Assembly (NCBI GenBank): GCA_024220505.1
Contig: JAKZZE010000015.1
Coordinates: 248,001-312,000, forward strand
Reading direction: 5' to 3'
From: Rhizopus arrhizus
Taxonomy: Eukaryota > Mucoromycota > Mucoromycetes > Mucorales > Rhizopodaceae
DNA length: 64,000 bases
In this document: one piece after another, positions 9,720 to 22,389 of the stretch
How positions within the stretch are numbered: position 1 is the first letter of the stretch
How the letters are laid out: every line of letters begins with the position of its first letter
Position numbers and translations under genes: made by a program
Notes under the pieces: generated by a model
Told to the model about the DNA's origin: nothing
Seen by the model: only the letters and a program-made list of their open reading frames with translations
The model's database searches: none

Positions 9720-12700
9720 GATATTATATAGGATTTGCACCCTTACATTGGCCAAATGAAAGACAGAGTACACATAAACCTGGTACACACACAGGAGTGC
9801 AAACGCGCCCTTCTGCTTCTCAAATTCATCATTAGTTATGCGGAATAATATCCTATGTCAATATGCCTCGCTAAGTGGTAATACCTTAATTAAGAGCAAT
9901 TCTCTACGAATATAAAAGAATTATGTAACATATTTACGACTTCAAAATTACGTCTTCAAAAAATATGATATTGTACTTTTTCAAGAATCTCATGCTTCAT
10001 CACCAGGACTTGTTCATTCCCTCAACATTCATTTACAACCTCAATCGTCGCAGTGGACACCACCTGTTGATATTCTTTCCTTTTCCAATAACTTTCAAAT
10101 TTCTATCATCCATAAATCTGCCATATTACTTTTGTCACATTTTCAAGTATGTAAAGTTGAACACCCTCAATACTTTTATGTTTTTTTATTTTTTATTTTA
10201 TTTTTACTTTGATTCTATATGCACCAACGCCCTCGACAAAAGAGAGGAGATTTTTCTTTGAACAACTGATGAGGATGCTTTATTGGTTGCATGAACAAAT
10301 TTTGTTTGATAGTTTAATTATTGCTGGAGACTTCAATTACTCGAACTTTCACGCAAATCAACTTTCATATACGACATCTTCTTACTGGAGAGCCCTTCTA
10401 GTAAAGTTTTTCTATTTACCATGAAGATAAACGATCTAGCAATAATCCCAGATCTACAGCTCTGTCAGTCAAACATAACAGCTAGCTCTATCATAGACTA
10501 TGTTTATGTCGGGCCAATCATTCGCCAAAATCTTAAGAATGCTCAGATTATTCGTCTCCATCAATCATGATCTGATCATTCAATATTAAAAGTCAGTTTT
10601 ACGGCAGATCAAGCGCCTACAGGACATAGAATGTGGAGAGCTAACCATGTTTATACCTCGCATCCAGCACAGCAAGCAAAAATAACAGACAAAATTGAAT
10701 GTTTGGTTCACAGCTTTAATCATAAATCATAGTTAACGCCAGAAGAAAAATGGAACAAAGTTAAATTGTGACCAAAAAAGTGATATGGAATTATGGGTAC
10801 TCGTGTGAGAATTGGAAAACATCGACCATACGTCAATTGGAAAGGAAACAAAAACATATTTTGAGGAGCAAGTCTATTATGGCTGTAATAATGCGACTGA
10901 TTAGACCTCTTAATCGTGTATTAGGAAGACTCCATCAAGAGCTTGTCACAATCGAGAGTATGAAAGCAGGTATTTGATGGCGAAAACAAGTGGAAAAACC
11001 TGCTGGATCCTTTAAACGTTTGCACAAACAACGCGCCGTATAGCGATACATGTCTACCGTTAAAGCTTTCGATCAACTCCCTTCCAACACTAATATTGAA
11101 GCGGAACTACCTGCTGATCACATATCGGATGCAACCATAATAAGAATGATTGTACAGCAATTCTACCACCACCTGTATATCTTTAATTTAGTTCAAGGCA
11201 CTGCAATTGATGAATTGTTTAAACACCATTAAATTCCAAAGGAAGGCCGATCTATATGACAACGAAATTTTGATGTCATCTATTACAATAGATGAACTGC
11301 TAAAGCAAGTAAAGTACAGCCACAAGCAGAGTAGCTTAGGAAACGATGAACTTGTATATCAATATTTGAAGACCTTGTTCGGCATCAAGTCACTCAAAAA
11401 ACAGATCTTTCAAGCGTGCAATGATTCCTTGACTTCAGAATTAGCCCCTTCCTCTTGGAAGGACAACATGTGCGTTTATTACAAAAAAAAAGGAGATTTG
11501 TCAAAACTGAAGAATTGACGACGTGTTTCACCGATCAATTGTGATGCCAATAATTTTACCCATGTTTTCAACATGCGTTTATTTAACATTGTCACAGGTA
11601 TTGTTAATCACTCATAGAAATGTTTCGTGCGATGAAGATTCATTAGTGACCATGGGCTTATTCTTCATCTCTTGGCTCAACAAGCATCCTGGCGTTGGCC
11701 TCATCTTGGATCAAGAAAAAGTATAAGATCGTGTGAATCCTCAATACTTGGCTCGAGTACTAGCAGCTTTTGGCTTAAATAAATGGTTTATACATTGTAT
11801 TTACTGCCTTTTCTCTGGAAACTCGGTACAAATATATGTGAATGGCTTCTTTTCTCCAATTGTTGATCAGCAACGAAGTATTCGATAGGGTGATCCCTTG
11901 TCATCTATTCTTTTCAACTTTTCCTTAAAACCTCTCCTAAGGACGATAAATCAAAACATTGATATTCAAGGATCTAGCATTTTCCAATCTGGCATTGAAC
12001 ACAAAGTAAAGACACTAGCTTATACTAACAATATATGTACCATATGAACTAACATATCTAATTACGACCGTCTACAATATCGTTTGACAAGTTACGCTTT
12101 GGCTTCCAATGCAAAACTTAATTAAGAAAAAACTGAAGCTATTGCCCTGAGTGGACGTCTAAGCGAGTTGTGGAAATCACTATTACAGCACCAACAAATA
12201 TCAATCTATCACACTGAACGTTCTACTGCATCTTTTAGGTACCTTGGCTTTCATATATTGTCCACCGCTTCCAAATGAGAATTTCTATAAGACAAGCTGC
12301 TAACGACGGTCAAAAAACAGACAAAAGTATATCTACGACGCCACATTTCTTTAAGAAGACGCGCAACAATCATGAATACATTGATTTAACAAATATAGTA
12401 TCATCTCAAATTATTACAACCAATTCAGAAAATTTTCAACAAGTCGTGAAAAGTGATATATTCCTTTGTTTGGCAGTACAAATAGCCTTTGGCTTCTTTT
12501 GATCATTTATATCTTCCAGTTGCAAAAGGTGGCTAAGGTCTCTTAAAGCCTCAATTACAGCATATGGTCCTACAAACTCGACATCTGCCGAATACCATGA
12601 AGAGGCCAAACTTGTCCAAAAAGCAACTGTCTGATATCATCCATGACATAAATAATTCAAAAAGTCAACTACATGCTTTTAATAAAAACGTAAGAAGTTG
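9720..12700 (+). mobile_element. Non-LTR retrotransposon (LINE) relic
   Basis: Recognisable across many stops and frameshifts. An apurinic-type endonuclease has motifs FQESHAS (about 9980), IYAPTPSTKERR (about 10206), IIAGDFNYS (about 10318) and SDHSILKV (about 10574). It is followed by a reverse transcriptase with QSSLGNDELVY (about 11330), an INCDA block, DQEKV, GDPLSSILFNFSLKP (about 11890) and LAYTNNICTI (about 12019). The last should be the catalytic YADD box; here it reads YTNN, so the enzyme is dead. The C-terminal RNase H/tail region is fragmentary. The element is an old inactive copy and no target-site duplication was found. Confidence 0.85.
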
Positions 12701-13719
12701 TTTAGTAGATGGTTATTGGCTGTAATGCATGATTTATCCAAGAATAGAAAGGAACAAGAGAGGACGAGACTCGATAAAGAGATTGCTTTATTTAATAAGA
12801 AAATGATACTCTATTTATACTTTTCATACACGGATAATATTTCATGTCATGGATTATTAATTAATGAATATGATATAACTGATGACAAATAGATAAGGGT
12901 TACGTGTTCTTCCATTGTTATATTTATTATTATAAGCATTTATCCATAGAATACTCGTATATGATTGACTGTGATTGACTGTGATTTAGTTCCTGTATTT
13001 AATATAATTTAACCGTGCAATTACGCAGCATCTTAAAAGGGTACTTACGATTAAACTAACAATCTAGTAACAGGATGCACCAGATTCATTACCAGAAATT
13101 ATACACGTCATGAAACAAGCAGTCCGGCTTCTGGAGGGAGTGTAGAATCTGACACCTTGATAAGGAACTAAGCTTGGAGTTCTTGTCTGTTGGAATCAGG
13201 CACAGATATAACAACAGCTTAGGATCTTTACCAAAAAACAGCATTAGATCAGGCACAACGGTTTAATCTGCATATAGTATCTGATCTGCAGAAGATATTG
13301 TAAGAGATTATACTAGGTCAAACTCAGGTACGCGTACATTACTAATGAAGATACTTAAGGGCTCTTTCACATATCATGTGTCGTATTTACCTCATTAAAT
13401 ACTTGTTATTCGTATGATATTACTCAGATCTTATATAAGAAATAACAAGTACTGAATACATAATATTATTTATTACATATTCCCTAAAACTCATATACAA
13501 TGTTTACATTATTCAAGCTCAATACTAAAATTGATCTTGAGCTCACTTCGGCCTCTGAATAATTTCATTTCCTATATAAAGGCGTAGTTTGATTAAATGG
13601 GTTCTTTCTCTCTCGTCTTGAAATCTAATAAAGAGGTTACATAGAGACTCATTCACTAGTTTTCAAGTATTATTTCCTTTCTATTCCTCACTTTATTATT
13701 TGCAAATATCTCATCATGC
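12701..13719. other. Intergenic or element debris
   Basis: One short open frame (12698-12892) overlaps the end of the LINE region and shows no family feature. The rest is AT-rich with stops in every frame. Nothing further recognised. Confidence 0.5.
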
Positions 13720-13729
13720 TTTTGGTTAA

Positions 13730-14642
13730 GAACTCAAACAATGAGAATTTGCAAGCACATTTGGTCACGAAAATCTAAATGATCTTGACGACAAAGTCTT
13801 TCAATCGTACTTTGATACTTCTCTGCAAATCAACGATACCCTATATATGTCAATAAATAATATCAATCAAGTAAGCATAATAAGTTGAATAGTTGTAAAA
13901 ACTTGGCTGATTTGACACTCGATTAGAATCTCAAAAATGGTATTAAACTTAAAGGCGATCCCCGTACAAAGGCTTAAATTTAACTAACGAAGCTGATGGA
14001 AAACGCGGACACGAATGATATAGCAACTCTATGCTTTAAACAACCGGTGAGTAATATATAATATTTTTTTTTTTTTTTTTTTTTTTTGGATGTTAATGAA
14101 TGTTAGTGTGAATAAACTGCCTCGGTCCGAGACTGCACATATAATTGGCGAGACAGAGCTGATTAGTAACTACCTTGATCCTCTGCTGAGTCCAATGCTT
14201 CACCAACCTGATAAACATAAGCTGTTCAGATGGTAGATTAGCTGACTATATAATTTGAAAATGCATATTAATTAAGATAATTACTAGGTTGAACCAAACA
14301 AGGAATGAAACAGCAAAGCAGCGACCAGACGGAGGTGTAACGATTACAGAGCAAATGCATGAAAGTTTTGCTGCCGGCTTTATTGAAGTCAAATCATTTG
14401 GGATGACTGGTCACCATTTTCTGACTCACAAGGATACGCTACGTCTGACTATGTTTTGCAAAGAAACAATCGGCCGAGGTGAAGTCAAGTGTACTTTAGG
14501 TGTTCAAGCAATTGGCATATTTGATACATACTATAAGAACAAATCTATGCTCATTAATATTTCTCAGGCTTCACAGTTGATTTTTACCTGTGCGGACTTT
14601 ATCATGAAGGTATATATCCCTTCATTCGCCTTGGAAGAATAA
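13730..14642 (+). pseudogene. Orphan Mucorales family, PD-(D/E)XK-like copy A
   Basis: Function unknown. The best-kept exons are 14289-14642 and one upstream ending at the donor in CAGATG|GTAGAT (about 14231). These splice in phase to give KLFRWLNQTRNETAKQRPDGG. The C-terminal exon has RPDGGV (Asp codon 14328-14330) and, 18 residues later, GFIEVK (Glu 14385, Lys 14391), the spacing and hydrophobic context of a PD-(D/E)XK nuclease core. GVQAIGIF and similar strands follow, ending at a stop at 14642. Upstream pieces (13770-14050) fit the same family but have stops. Similar families occur at 24170 and 46900. The nuclease assignment is inference from motif pattern only. Confidence 0.5.
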
Positions 14643-14739
14643 TAGTACCAAATTCCATTGGCACCTTGCCTCTCTTTCTTCCCACCTTGCCACATGCAAG
14701 CAAGTGATGTCAGCTTACAATAAGCATTGCATTTACAGG

Positions 14740-14880
14740 AAGCCAACCGATCCCCTGCTGGATTTCATGAAAAGGTCAAGCTTGTCCAAAAGGCAGCTAT
14801 CCGATGTTATCCATGAGATAAATAATTCAAAAAAGACGACTTTATGCTTTTAATAAAGATATAGGAAATTGTTAAATGGA
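14740..14880 (+). mobile_element. LINE 3' fragment
   Basis: About 115 bp (14745-14870) match 12585-12705 at the end of the LINE relic, sharing stretches such as CTTGTCCAAAA and GATAAATAATTCAAAAA. It encodes HEKVKLVQKAAIRCYPW in place of HEEAKLVQKATV. This is a second, independent end of the same element type. Confidence 0.6.
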
Positions 14881-15039
14881 TGACTATGTAATACATTCTA
14901 AAATTTGAGATATAAAATTTCTATTTATCGGGTTCCTACTCTCAACAGTTTGCTAATAATCGGTACGCCAAATTTAAAGAAACCAGCTGTTAGCTTTAAA
15001 AGAAAATAACATGCAAAAGAAGAAAGAAAAAAGAGTGAT

Positions 15040-16130
15040 GCCATGCTAATATGCTTCAACCCGTCAGATTGAAATTAGGATTGCACCGTATAAAACGGAT
15101 CGAGCTATTTATATCACCAGGAAAAATCCTGAATGGTATAAAGTTTCCCATTTTTCTTTTTTGCATTGATGGCCACTCGACTTTGGGATCTTATTCCTCA
15201 GAAACTGCACTGACTGATCACAAAATTATACTGAGTTGCCTGGATTTTGATGGCAGATCATGGAAGATGGATCCAATCCTTCTAGTTCTTTGATTTTCAA
15301 AGACAAACCATTGTATGCTGATGAGAGCAGGATTTTTTGCAAACTGATCACAATGGGTGTAAAGCACACCCGCCTTCAGCGTCTGAATCCAAACCAAGAT
15401 GCCAACTTTTCTCCCAACATTGCCCCATAATAAACTATATTTTAGAATGTTTTACACTCTATTCAGGGATGACACAGACAAACATAACTCTCAAACAAAT
15501 AGGAAATTTTGAATTAAATGGTCATCAGGGGGAGGTGTAAGTAGTCGAGCCCAAAGTATTTCTTTTTCCTATATGCCATACTGTACTAGTCTGTAGAGAA
15601 TAACCATCATAATCGCTCTCTATTGCGATGATTATCTAAACACTTATAAGAATGCAAAGCAATCTCTTCGAAATCATTCAATCTTAATCGATTGGATGCC
15701 TTTCCAATTCATGTTATCAATGTCTCACTTTCCAAGAGCCTTTTGCGTTTTACTTTGCTCTTGACAGCTGACCAAAACTGTTCATTAGAACAAACTTCAA
15801 GCGGGTATGCTATAAGCACATCAATATCCTTGAGACTCGATATACCTAGAGATATCCTCAGCTTTATGGATAGGAGTATTGTTCATTATCAAATAATGCT
15901 CCTTCATGTGCTCATATATATTCATCTCATCCATTATAGCCTTAAGAAAATTGAGATAATGTCCAGTCGCGGTTCTTTTACTTACAATCTCAGAATAGTC
16001 CGTCCTCTTTCTTTTCTTGGATGATGATTATGGGAGCCTCAGCCTGCATTTGATGATACCTGACGCCGAAATTACTCCCAAGATTGTAATTACCTTTGCT
16101 CTGTTTTTAGTACTATAGACGCTGTAGAAC
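15040..16130 (+). mobile_element. Probable second LINE relic, strongly decayed
   Basis: Fragments of an endonuclease C-terminal region and linker: SDH-like context around 15170-15225 (TALTDHKIILSCLDF), then FDGRSWKMDP and a basic stretch. The remainder to 16130 has only short frames with no clear motif. It is assigned to a LINE mainly by this stretch and its position, so confidence is low. Confidence 0.35.
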
Positions 16131-16174
16131 ACTCTTTCTTGGACTACGCCATGCTATACTTCGTGCTGATAATG

Positions 16175-16691
16175 ATAAAAAATACGAGAGAGAGAGAGAG
16201 AAAGAGAGCGAAATAAAGCTCTCCGTTTTTATAAATAGGTTTGTTACACAAATACAAAGGTGTTTCTTAATGCGGGATTAATTTTAAACACTCTTTCTCT
16301 TTTTTTTTTTGTTTTTTTTTTCCTCAATTGTATTATTTAATGACTAAAATTGTAGATAGAGCAATATCCAGTATTGGACCTGTATTTATAGCTATCGCAG
16401 TGCTTTTGCTTGACATGTGTGCACTTGCCTATTATTTAGTGGTCTTTCCATATAGTCACTCCTTGTCAGACAGTTCGCTACTGTACAAAATATATACCGG
16501 TTTCATTTTACTATTTACACTCTACATGATCTACTCTATACACTTTCATTACTATATGGCCATCGTTACACCTCCAGGAGACATGAAAGAGTATAAAAAA
16601 TCAGCAGAAGGGGTAAAAAAAAATCAACAACAACGAGAAGATTATTTAGAGTTTTCATATTGACACATTTTTAAACATTAGGAAAATAATG
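16175..16691 (+). repeat. Direct duplication, copy 2
   Basis: Second copy of the segment at 7887-8405. Here it is continuous with the rest of the DHHC gene, so this copy carries the functional gene. Its left edge joins element debris; its right edge is ten bases into exon 2. Confidence 0.93.
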
Positions 16692-17674
16692 ATGCTTCAA
16701 TGAGAACAATGTTATTAGAAATGGAAGAACATTCTCAGTTTCCAAACACTTGTAAAAAGTGTAAGTGCATTCATTGTGGGCATTTCTATTGTTTAAGTGA
16801 ATTACTAAGATATCTCTTGTAGGCCACTTACCAAAGCCAGAAAGGGCTCATCACTGCAGTGTGTGTAACACTTGTATACTCAAATTCGATCATCATTGTT
16901 AGTTAAAAGATGAAAAGATTAGTAATTGTACGCTCACTGTGTTATATGATTAGGTCCCTGGATTCATAATTGTGTTGGTCATTTCAATCATCGTTATTTT
17001 GTATTGTTTATGACATATTTAGTTTTTTCGGCAGGGTATTTTGTTGTATTTGGATGGAGACCATTTATACTTTGTATGGACCTTAACGAGCTTGATGTTA
17101 GTACATAGAAAACAATTACACATGATTATTTATTAATGTATATATATAACAGTGGCCTTATTATTTCCCTAGAGCAATATTTGCCTTTGCAATTATATTG
17201 GCTATTTGTATGGGGTTAGCGATAGGTGCTCTCTGTGTATGGCATTATTATTTGGTAAAGAAGTTTTTTTTTAAAAAAAAAGGATGAAGTTTCTTATAAA
17301 CATAATAGATCATGACAGCACAAACCACAGTAGAATTTTATAATAATCATTATGACAAAGCAGTTTGTAAATCGCAAGGAGAGATATTTGTAAATATGTA
17401 TGATTTTGGACCTTTAGAAAATTTTAAACGCTTTTTCAACATTTGTGAACAATAGTAAAGATTTTAAATTGAAAATTCGGCATAAACTAATCCTTTTTGT
17501 ATTACTATTAGTCCTTGGTACACTCTTTTCTTCCCAATGCCTGTTCCACCAAAAGGCACAGGTCGTATATACGAGAAATGTCAAGAATTTTACATGTTGC
17601 CTGAATCAAGCCAGAGAGCACATGTGTTATCACAACAAGAAAGCCAAGATATTGAGGATATCAAAGACATTTAA
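16340..17674 (+). CDS. DHHC-type protein S-palmitoyltransferase
   Basis: Transfers palmitate to cysteines of membrane-associated proteins, with autoacylation on the DHHC cysteine. Exons 16340-16612, 16682-16760, 16823-16897, 16954-17096, 17153-17254, 17309-17454 and 17512-17674 stay in phase and give 326 aa. Layout: two N-terminal membrane spans, the Cys-rich domain ([20 protein letters not shown], then [13 protein letters not shown], with the DHHC split by intron 3 before its Cys), two more spans, a TTVEFYNN block that fits the family TTxE motif, and [15 protein letters not shown]. The start is the ATG at 16340, because the upstream in-frame TTG is unlikely. The promoter (TATAAATA at 16230-16237) is the duplicated one. 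The family is certain; the exact orthologue (PFA3/PFA4/ZDHHC16-like) is not. Confidence 0.93.
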
Positions 17675-17835
17675 TTAAAGTACCTGTAAAATCATAATTG
17701 TCTTATACATTACAATAAAAAAATTAAAAAAAAAGTCAGATTTGTCATCCAACGCAAGTGTCAATGATAAGATGTGAAAAACGTCATTTTTTTTTGTTTG
17801 TTATTAATTATCTAAATTATGTAGACGAATCTCAG

Positions 17836-17948
17836 CCAATCAGTCATTTAAAGTAAAGGCTTAGTTGAGACAAGCTCTCTTCTTATTGGATGTAAGCCAA
17901 TTGCGCCATCAGGTAACATCGTTAGCCAAACACAAACACATATAAAAA
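17836..17948 (+). promoter_or_regulatory. ATP sulfurylase core promoter
   Basis: CCAAT boxes occur at 17836-17840, 17885-17889 (reverse) and 17897-17901, and TATAAAAA at 17941-17948, 65-72 bp before the ATG at 18013. Clear by pattern; function not tested. Confidence 0.55.
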
Positions 17949-18000
17949 ACCCTGATTTTTTCTTGTCATTTTTTTTTTAACTTCTTTTTAAAAAACATAA

Positions 18001-19841
<1,841 letters not shown>

Positions 19842-19952
19842 ATGTTATTCCCCCACATACATTTCACAACTTCATAATTTATTTTTGTAAAGAAAAAAAA
19901 ATTGTATTTTAATAAAAAAAAAAGACATTGTTTATATATAAATGAACACTTT

Positions 19953-22238
19953 CTAAGGATAATTATTTATTATTTCATTGTAGTTTGAAGGTAAGTATAC
20001 GTTTGATTTGCTGTTATAATTATCTTGTCTATCTACAGCATTATCTGCCTGCCAGCTTTCATAGAGATTGTTTTCAGATGTAATACTACTTGGTTGAATG
20101 GGATCTGTTATGTTTTTATGTACTGTTGGCTTTGGTAATGACCAAAGATGGTCATGTACTGATAGAGGAGCGGGTTGATGATGATATTGAAACAAAGACA
20201 TTGGTTCTTCACTGCTATAACTTGCAAGTGTCTCTTGATGGTCATCATAGTTGCTCATCATCATTGAGAGTTCTTGTTGTTTTTCGTCTGTTTTGGTTGG
20301 ATCACAGCAGGTATTAAAGGGATTGATACCATAGATATGAAGTACTTGTTGCAGGAATTTATGACATTTTGGAATAACTGCGTGCTTGTTTAATATCTGC
20401 ATACAATGAATACATCTGTAAAATAAAAGCCAGGCCTGCTGTGCTACCGATAGATCTACGTCCTCCAAATAAAGCATATGTATTTTGATAGCATGAATGA
20501 GTGAATGTGCAATAAAGTCAAGTTTGATGATAAATGAAGGTTCTTTACATAAATAATACGAAAGTTGTGTGATGACTGCTGCCGATGTCCTCATTTGAGC
20601 CCTGTTGATATCGTTGACTGGCATTCTGGTCAGTAGCTCTACGAGGAGTACATGAAAATATAGATGAAAATGAGCAATGACTGGCGGTGGTTTTGGAAGT
20701 TGAAGTAGATTTGAAGTTGGCATGTTTGTATCAGTCATCCATTTGATGTCATCTGGTAGAGAATAGAAGAAGTCGACATAGGTACCAAAATGAGTTGTAT
20801 AAAGAGTGTAAATCTCTTCTTGTGTCAAGTTTTCTTTCAAATGGTTACTTGAGCTTATCCTGCTACTGGCTTCTAATTCCAAGTCCTGTTCCACAATAAC
20901 ACTAAATCTAATTTTTTGTACAAAGATCCTCAAATTGTATTGTTCTTCTGCATTTTCTTCAGGTAATGGTGATGGTAATTGAGTTCTAGAAAACGCATGT
21001 CTTATCATACAAGGTCGTTCCCATCCTTCACTTTGAAATTTATCCAATTCATAACAAGCCCAAAAAATACGTCGTCGTTGTTCTGCTTCAGTCTGTGACA
21101 GGTTGGGATCTATATTGTTTTCATCATGTAATCCTAGTTCAAGACACATTCTGAATGCCATACCAGAATAGATCCAATGTCGACAGTGATATGATCCAGG
21201 ACGATAGATCTGAGGAGAAGGTTCATAGAGACTGAGTAAATAAGTTGCAACGACTGTACTCAGACGAGGTACATCCATAAAATCCTCAACTAATCGTTTG
21301 GCTCTATGAAAAAAGATGTCTGGTTTTGGGCAACCTGGTAAATCAATAAATCGAGCAGAGAGTGCATAGATTGCATTGAGAAGTAATGGAGTGATAAATT
21401 GACCTTTCACTTTGAGTTGTTCATGAAAATAAGAAGGTATGATACACTGTAATAATTTATGCCTTGTATTAAAGAATTCATCAATCAAACTCATTTGAAT
21501 TTGTGCTGAGGGCATCTCGATCGATCCAGAGTATCTACTCGGTAAAGGTGGATCAACTGTCCAGACGATAAAATCACCAAATGAACCTGCAGGTAACCAG
21601 AGTTTTTCAGACAGTTTTGATCCATTCACTGATGGAGGCTTTTTTAATACATCACCCAAACAAGCAAGCATATTGCTCACTCTTGATTCTAACATGGGTC
21701 CTTTTCTCTTTAATTTGGTACGATTCTCATCTATTATTTCCGAAAAGAGAATGTCTTGTTTTCCTGTTTCTTTTACTGCTACTCCTACTGGAACAGAAGG
21801 GTTTAGTGACTCAGTTGAGGACAAATCATTGTTGATCAAAAGTTGTGTCTGATTGACTTGATTGTCATCTGTTTCTAAAAATCCGTCTTTGTATAATGAA
21901 CAAGCTAAGCTACGAGCTATATTATTTAAGAAGAAAAAAATAAAATAAAATAAAATAAATAGGCAATAGAATTTACATATTTATTCATGTTACCTTTGCA
22001 CTATTTGGATAACAAAAGAGTGTTATTTAATAAACAAGACATTTCTCTTTATTTATTACCTGCATACATGGTCGTAATCCATCGCACTTGCAAAAAAAAA
22101 AAAAAAAAATTAACAAAAAAAGAGAAAAAAAGATAACAAAAAAAATACCTTAATCTTTTTTGCTCTACACGTATAACATGCCCTTCCAACTCTGAGTCTA
22201 TTGCCATTATCTGTTCTTTTTCTCTTTTTGGATTCCAT
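19953..22238 (-). CDS. Zn2Cys6 fungal transcription factor
   Basis: DNA-binding regulator with unknown targets. Minus exons 22238-22149, 22086-22060, 22000-21994 (7 nt) and 21916-19953 give 695 aa in perfect phase. The N-terminus is basic (MESKKRKR), then the cluster CYTCRAKKIKCDGLRPCMQC followed by KARSLAC, a C-X2-C-X6-C-X5-C-X2-C-X6-C pattern. The fifth Cys is encoded only by the 7-nt micro-exon. The central part (about residues 180-360, with PGSYHCRHWIYSGMAFRMCL and RRRIFWACYELDKF) is the fungal transcription-factor regulatory domain. The tail is Asn/Ser/Gln-rich. Convergent with MET3, with stops 111 bp apart. A DIRS-like element begins about 150 bp upstream. Confidence 0.92.
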
Positions 22239-22389
22239 AACAACTTTTTTTATGCAAATAATTGTATAAAAAAATAAAATAAAAAAAAAACAAAATAAAA
22301 AATAAAAAAAAATATCCAATCATAAAATAAAGCATTTAAAACTACTAACCTAACAATGAGCTTAATTCTCTAGAGTACAGCTGAAGAAA

